NCBI RefSeq assembly: GCF_900167275.1
Contig: NZ_FUWX01000005.1
Coordinates: forward strand, 304,456-368,455
DNA length: 64,000 nt
Origin: Cetobacterium ceti
Lineage (GTDB): Bacteria > Fusobacteriota > Fusobacteriia > Fusobacteriales > Fusobacteriaceae
Direction: 5' to 3'
Part shown: piece by piece, positions 60,731-64,000 of the stretch
Numbering within the stretch: position 1 is the stretch's first letter
Layout of the letters: every line of letters starts with the position of its first letter
The notes under the pieces: model-generated
Told to the model about the DNA's origin: nothing
What the model saw: only the letters and a program-made list of their open reading frames with translations
The model's database searches: none
Made by a program: the position numbers and the translations under genes

Positions 60731-61657
60731 TTAAAGATTTTCTTTTACTACAGAAATTATTTTTTCAGCAGTTAATTCATATTTCTCTAAAAGCTCTAAA
60801 GCTTTTCCACTTTGTCCAAACTTATCGTAAATTCCTATTTTTTTAACTAAAGTTGGGTGAGTTTCTGATAAGAATTCAGATATTGCTGCTCCTAAACCAC
60901 CAATTACTGAATGCTCTTCAGCTGTTACTATAAATTTAGTTTCCTGAGCTGCTTTTAAGATAGTTTCTCCATCTAATGGCTTTATAGTTCCAACATTTAA
61001 AACTCTAGCTGATATCCCCTCTTCAGCTAATTTTTCTGCTGCTTCTAAAGCCTTTGCTGTCATAAGTCCAGTTGCTGCTATTGTAACATCTGTTCCCTCT
61101 TTAATTGTATTGATTAATCCAATTTGGAAATCATAGTTATCATCAAATAAAACAGGTACATCTAATCTTCCCATTCTTATATATACAGGTCCCTCATACT
61201 CTGCTGCTGCAAAAACCATCTTTTTTGTTTCAGTAGCATCTGCAGGAGAAAGTACTACCATTCCAGGTATACTTCTCATAAGTGAAATATCTTCTATTGA
61301 TTGGTGAGAACCTCCATCCTCTCCAACAGATATTCCTGCATGTGTAGGAGCTATTTTTACATTTAATTTAGGATAAGCTACTGTATTTCTAATTTGCTCA
61401 AATGCTCTTCCTGCTGCAAACATTGCAAAAGTTGAAGCAAAAGGAATTTTTCCACAAGTTGCAAGTCCAGCTGCAGTTCCTATCATATCTGCCTCTGCAA
61501 TTCCCATGTTTATATGTCTTTCAGGAAATTTATCCTGAAACATATTTGTTTTAGTAGATTTAGTTAAGTCAGCATCTAAAACTACTACATTTTTATTTAA
61601 ATTTCCAAGCTCTACTAAAGCTTCTCCATAAGCTTGTCTTGTTGCTTTTTTAGCCAT
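60731..61657 (-). CDS. Transketolase, C-terminal subunit
   Basis: The 308-residue half of a split transketolase carrying the pyrimidine-binding and C-terminal domains. Seen: VVVLDADLTKSTKTNMF at the start, the glutamate that activates thiamine in NMGIAEADMIGTAAGL, HAGISVGEDGGSHQS, and the C-terminal TAEEHSVIGGLGAAISEFL. It works only with the N-terminal subunit encoded 16 bases upstream. The pair moves two-carbon units in the non-oxidative pentose pathway. The split form is common in Fusobacteria, Clostridia and Thermotogae. Confidence 0.95.
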   Translation of the reverse strand: MAKKATRQAYGEALVELGNLNKNVVVLDADLTKSTKTNMFQDKFPERHINMGIAEADMIGTAAGLATCGKIPFASTFAMFAAGRAFEQIRNTVAYPKLNVKIAPTHAGISVGEDGGSHQSIEDISLMRSIPGMVVLSPADATETKKMVFAAAEYEGPVYIRMGRLDVPVLFDDNYDFQIGLINTIKEGTDVTIAATGLMTAKALEAAEKLAEEGISARVLNVGTIKPLDGETILKAAQETKFIVTAEEHSVIGGLGAAISEFLSETHPTLVKKIGIYDKFGQSGKALELLEKYELTAEKIISVVKENL

Positions 61658-61673
61658 CTCTTTTACCTCCGCC

Positions 61674-62501
61674 TTAAATTTTAGCTACTCTTTCTAACTC
61701 TTTTATTGCTCTTTCAGTTTCTTCTGGTGTTGGTGCTACTCCATGGAATCCACAAACATCTTCCATAAATGAAATCCCTTTACCTTTAACTGTTTTTGCA
61801 ATAATCATTGTAGGTTGTCCCTTAGTCTCTCTAGCTTTATCTAAAGCTTCTAATATTTCTTCAAAGTTATGACCATTTATTTTAATTACATTCCATCCGA
61901 AAGCTTCCCACTTTTTATCTAAAGGTTCTACTCCCATTACTTTATCTACATTCCCATCTATTTGAAGATTGTTTGAATCTATAAAGGCACAGATATTATC
62001 AAGTTTATAGTGTGCTGCTGTCATTGCTGCTTCCCAAACCTGTCCCTCTTGTAATTCTCCATCTCCCATAAGAACATATGTTCTATAAGATTGTCCAGAG
62101 ATTCTAGCCGATAAAGCCATTCCATTAGCTACTGATAATCCTTGTCCTAATGACCCTGTAGAAATTTCTATTCCTGGTAATTTTTTCATATCTGGATGTC
62201 CCTGTAATGGTGATCCATATTGTCTTAATGTTTTTAATAATTCTTTATCAAAGTATCCTTTTTCTGCTAATGCTGAGTATAAAACTGGTGCTGCATGTCC
62301 TTTTGATAAAACGAATCTATCTCTATTTTCCATTTTTGGCTCTTGAGGATTTACATTCATTTCACTAAAATAAAGAGCTGTAACTATATCTGCTGCCGAT
62401 AGCGATCCTCCTGGGTGCCCTGATTTAGCCGCACATATCATTTCAACTATATCTTTTCTTATCTTAGTAGCTTTTTCTGCTAGAAGATTTATGTCTTTCA
62501 T
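61674..62501 (-). CDS. Transketolase, N-terminal subunit
   Basis: The 275-residue half with the thiamine diphosphate-binding domain: CAAKSGHPGGSLSAADIVTA near the start, RFVLSKGHAAPVLYSAL, and the cofactor motif GDGELQEGQVWEAAMTAAHYKLDN (GDG...N, here interrupted as usual). It ends near KGISFMEDVCGFHGVAP. It pairs with the C-terminal subunit downstream; own strong promoter upstream. Confidence 0.95.
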   Translation of the reverse strand: MKDINLLAEKATKIRKDIVEMICAAKSGHPGGSLSAADIVTALYFSEMNVNPQEPKMENRDRFVLSKGHAAPVLYSALAEKGYFDKELLKTLRQYGSPLQGHPDMKKLPGIEISTGSLGQGLSVANGMALSARISGQSYRTYVLMGDGELQEGQVWEAAMTAAHYKLDNICAFIDSNNLQIDGNVDKVMGVEPLDKKWEAFGWNVIKINGHNFEEILEALDKARETKGQPTMIIAKTVKGKGISFMEDVCGFHGVAPTPEETERAIKELERVAKI

Positions 62502-62532
62502 ATTTTTCTCCTTTCATATCTAATCTTCATAG

Positions 62533-62562
62533 ATTATATTATTTTATTAGTATAATTGTCAA
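62533..62562 (-). promoter_or_regulatory. Promoter of the split transketolase
   Basis: On the minus strand a perfect TTGACA (62557-62562), 18 bases, and a perfect TATAAT (62533-62538), about 32 bases before the ATG. Confidence 0.88.
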
Positions 62563-62568
62563 GTTATG

Positions 62569-63177
62569 CTATTTTTTTATTTCATAATAATATTTTTTGC
62601 TTATTTTTATTACATTTATAGACGTTTTCTCTACAGTTTTATATATTTCTTTATACTTTAAGCTTCCTAAAAGAAAAAGAAGTATTCCAAATGTAAAAAA
62701 GGGTCTAAAAAATTTCTCCTCTTTTTTCATATTTTGAAGAAGACAGATACTTCCTACAAAAAATAAATAAAAAAATTCTGTTAAACTTCTAGTATATCTA
62801 ATTCCTTCAAATAAACTATACACTATAAATAAAAATAATAAACTTTTACTTATCATTGGCTTTAAAGAAAGATTTAACCCTGGTACTTTTAAAAGAGCTC
62901 CACCTGACCATCCCTTTGGAAATATATCAAATATAAAATGAAGAGCTAAAGCTAAGGCAAACCCCATTATAAAATATCTAAAACTACTACTTTTATCTCT
63001 TTCATATAATTTGAAAAAGATTAATAATACAAGGGGGCTATGAGTCAAAAGACTTCTATGCTTTAAACCCATTTTAAAATCCCAGTCAGGAAATTTTATT
63101 CCTACTAAAAAAGCTGTAATGGATACAATAATCCCTGGTGCACTCATATGATCTATTAAATTCAGTAAATAATCCAC
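62569..63177 (-). CDS. Multi-pass membrane protein resembling YdjM/DUF457 hydrolase-like family
   Basis: A 202-residue protein with about five hydrophobic segments. The PDWD near residue 30 (GIKFPDWDFKMGLKHRSLLT), the following HRSLLTHSP and the later ALALHFIFDIFPKGW match the D-D/HR-THS/H-D pattern of membrane proteins once annotated as metal-dependent hydrolases (YdjM, DUF457). Some relatives are induced by DNA damage, but no activity is proven to my knowledge. The start is GTG 63177, with AGGGAG upstream. It stands between tuf and transketolase, with no coupling. Confidence 0.65.
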   Translation of the reverse strand: MDYLLNLIDHMSAPGIIVSITAFLVGIKFPDWDFKMGLKHRSLLTHSPLVLLIFFKLYERDKSSSFRYFIMGFALALALHFIFDIFPKGWSGGALLKVPGLNLSLKPMISKSLLFLFIVYSLFEGIRYTRSLTEFFYLFFVGSICLLQNMKKEEKFFRPFFTFGILLFLLGSLKYKEIYKTVEKTSINVIKISKKYYYEIKK

Positions 63178-63200
63178 ATTTTCTCCCTTTCTCCCATAAC

Positions 63201-63228
63201 AAAAAAGAGCAAACCAATGGGTTTGCCC
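63201..63228 (-). terminator. Terminator after tuf
   Basis: A perfect 7-bp stem (63209-63215 with 63220-63226), extended outward, followed by six Ts on the minus strand (63201-63206). Confidence 0.88.
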
Positions 63229-63243
63229 TTCTATAAAAAAGAA

Positions 63244-64000
63244 TTACTTAGTAATTTCTGCAACAACTCCAGAAGCTACTGTTCTTCCTCCTTCTCTGAT
63301 TGCGAATCTTAATCCTGGTTCCATTGCGATTGGGTGGATTAACTCTACGTTCATCTCGATGTTATCTCCAGGCATTACCATTTCTACTCCTTCTGGTAAT
63401 GTGATTGCTCCTGTTATATCTGTAGTTCTGAAGTAGAACTGTGGTCTATATCCTGCGAAGAATGGAGTATGTCTTCCTCCCTCTTCCTTAGTTAATACGT
63501 ATACTTCTCCTCTGAAGTTTGTATGAGGGTGGATTGATCCTGGTTTAGATAATACTTGTCCTCTTACTACGTCTTCTTTTTTGATTCCTCTTAATAATGC
63601 TCCGATGTTGTCTCCAGCTTGTCCTTGATCAAGTAACTTTCTGAACATCTCTACACCTGTACAAGTTGATTTGATAGTATCTTTAATTCCTACGATCTCT
63701 ACCTCTTCTCCAACTTTTACGATTCCTCTTTCTACTCTTCCTGTTACAACTGTTCCTCTTCCTGTAATTGTAAATACGTCCTCAATTGGCATTAGGAATG
63801 GTTGGTCTACTGCTCTTGCAGGAGTTGGAATATAATCATCTACTGCATCCATTAGAGATTTGATAGCTTCTACCCATTTCTCTTCTCCTTGTAATGCTCC
63901 TAATGATGATCCTGTTATTACTGGTAAGTCGTCTCCTGGGAATCCGTACTCTGTTAATAACTCTCTTACTTCCATTTCAACTAACTCTAATAACTCAGCG
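63244..64000 (-). CDS. tuf: Elongation factor Tu (5' end outside window)
   Basis: The visible 252 C-terminal residues cover the end of the GTPase domain, domain 2 and domain 3 of EF-Tu: [85 protein letters not shown] and the C-terminal [11 protein letters not shown]. The Met at 63975 is internal, because the reading frame continues to the window edge with canonical EF-Tu sequence. It delivers aminoacyl-tRNA to the ribosome. The codon use is more GC-rich and regular than its neighbours, as expected for a highly expressed gene. Confidence 0.98.
   Translation of the reverse strand, partial: AELLELVEMEVRELLTEYGFPGDDLPVITGSSLGALQGEEKWVEAIKSLMDAVDDYIPTPARAVDQPFLMPIEDVFTITGRGTVVTGRVERGIVKVGEEVEIVGIKDTIKSTCTGVEMFRKLLDQGQAGDNIGALLRGIKKEDVVRGQVLSKPGSIHPHTNFRGEVYVLTKEEGGRHTPFFAGYRPQFYFRTTDITGAITLPEGVEMVMPGDNIEMNVELIHPIAMEPGLRFAIREGGRTVASGVVAEITK

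Noticed and set aside
62569..63177. Assigning a proven metal-dependent hydrolase activity
   Set aside because: Only the D/HR-THS/H-D pattern is visible and family members have no demonstrated activity known to me.
1..64000. tRNA, rRNA, CRISPR, insertion sequences or prophage
   Set aside because: Gaps between genes are short and filled by promoters or hairpins. No repeat-spacer pattern, transposase, terminal inverted repeats or tRNA-like arms were found by eye.

Overview
This 64 kb window is AT-rich chromosomal DNA from a bacterium most likely in the Fusobacteriota (Fusobacteriaceae); the genus cannot be fixed from the sequence alone. The reasons are a low-GC gene set with Firmicute-like members (DisA, CsoR, Asp23/AmaP, a lysine riboswitch, a transketolase split into two subunits) combined with signs of a two-membrane envelope (FtsX with an EnvC-like partner, a CpxP/Spy-like exported protein, a nucleoside-binding protein with a plain signal peptide and no lipobox cysteine). 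I found 67 protein genes. Sixty-six are on the minus strand and only one small gene (32679-32894) is on the plus strand. No tRNA, rRNA, insertion sequence, prophage or CRISPR array was seen. Both ends cut a gene: xseB on the left and tuf on the right.

From high to low coordinate, which is the direction of transcription, the layout is as follows. tuf end; a small membrane protein; split transketolase (62.5-60.7 kb, own promoter). Then an envelope/DNA-maintenance operon ftsX - envC-like - nadK - recN - degenerate Xer-like protein - era (60.6-54.6 kb). Next a SNF2-family ATPase with an unrecognised 585-residue partner (54.5-50.0 kb), then dnaE. Then accB-like - accC - asp23 - amaP - DUF2273 - nusB (46.4-42.9 kb). 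Next comM, a rubrerythrin, and rluD - rnhB - yraN - zinc ribbon - comF - unknown (40.6-37.2 kb). Then tpiA - gpmI, a lysine-riboswitch-controlled NhaC-type transporter, the lone plus-strand gene, ychF, and yceD - rpmF. A long lipid/RNA operon follows: plsX - fabH - fabD - acpP - fabF - rnc - Elp3-like radical SAM - rng - coaD - radA - disA (30.6-19.8 kb). Then copA - csoR - response regulator - histidine kinase, bmp - deoB - deoD - cdd, ogg, miaB - rho - LysM/M23 peptidase - ispG, an ECF sigma / membrane protein / CpxP-like cassette, a DUF1456 gene, and prfA - prmC - queA - rsmD, followed by xseB.

Most of this is core housekeeping, with clear sigma-70-type promoters (often TTGACA or TTGATA, 17-base spacer, TATAAT-like) and short hairpin/U-tract terminators that define the units. 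The points that stand out are these. The AccB-like protein next to accC has a glycine where the biotin-accepting lysine should be. An Xer-type recombinase homologue has lost its catalytic residues. A SNF2 ATPase is paired with an unknown protein. PrmC has a doubled N-terminal domain. FtsX and EnvC occur without FtsE. The copper ATPase, CsoR and a two-component system sit in one operon behind a palindromic operator. A three-gene sigma-factor cassette has a candidate autoregulatory promoter.
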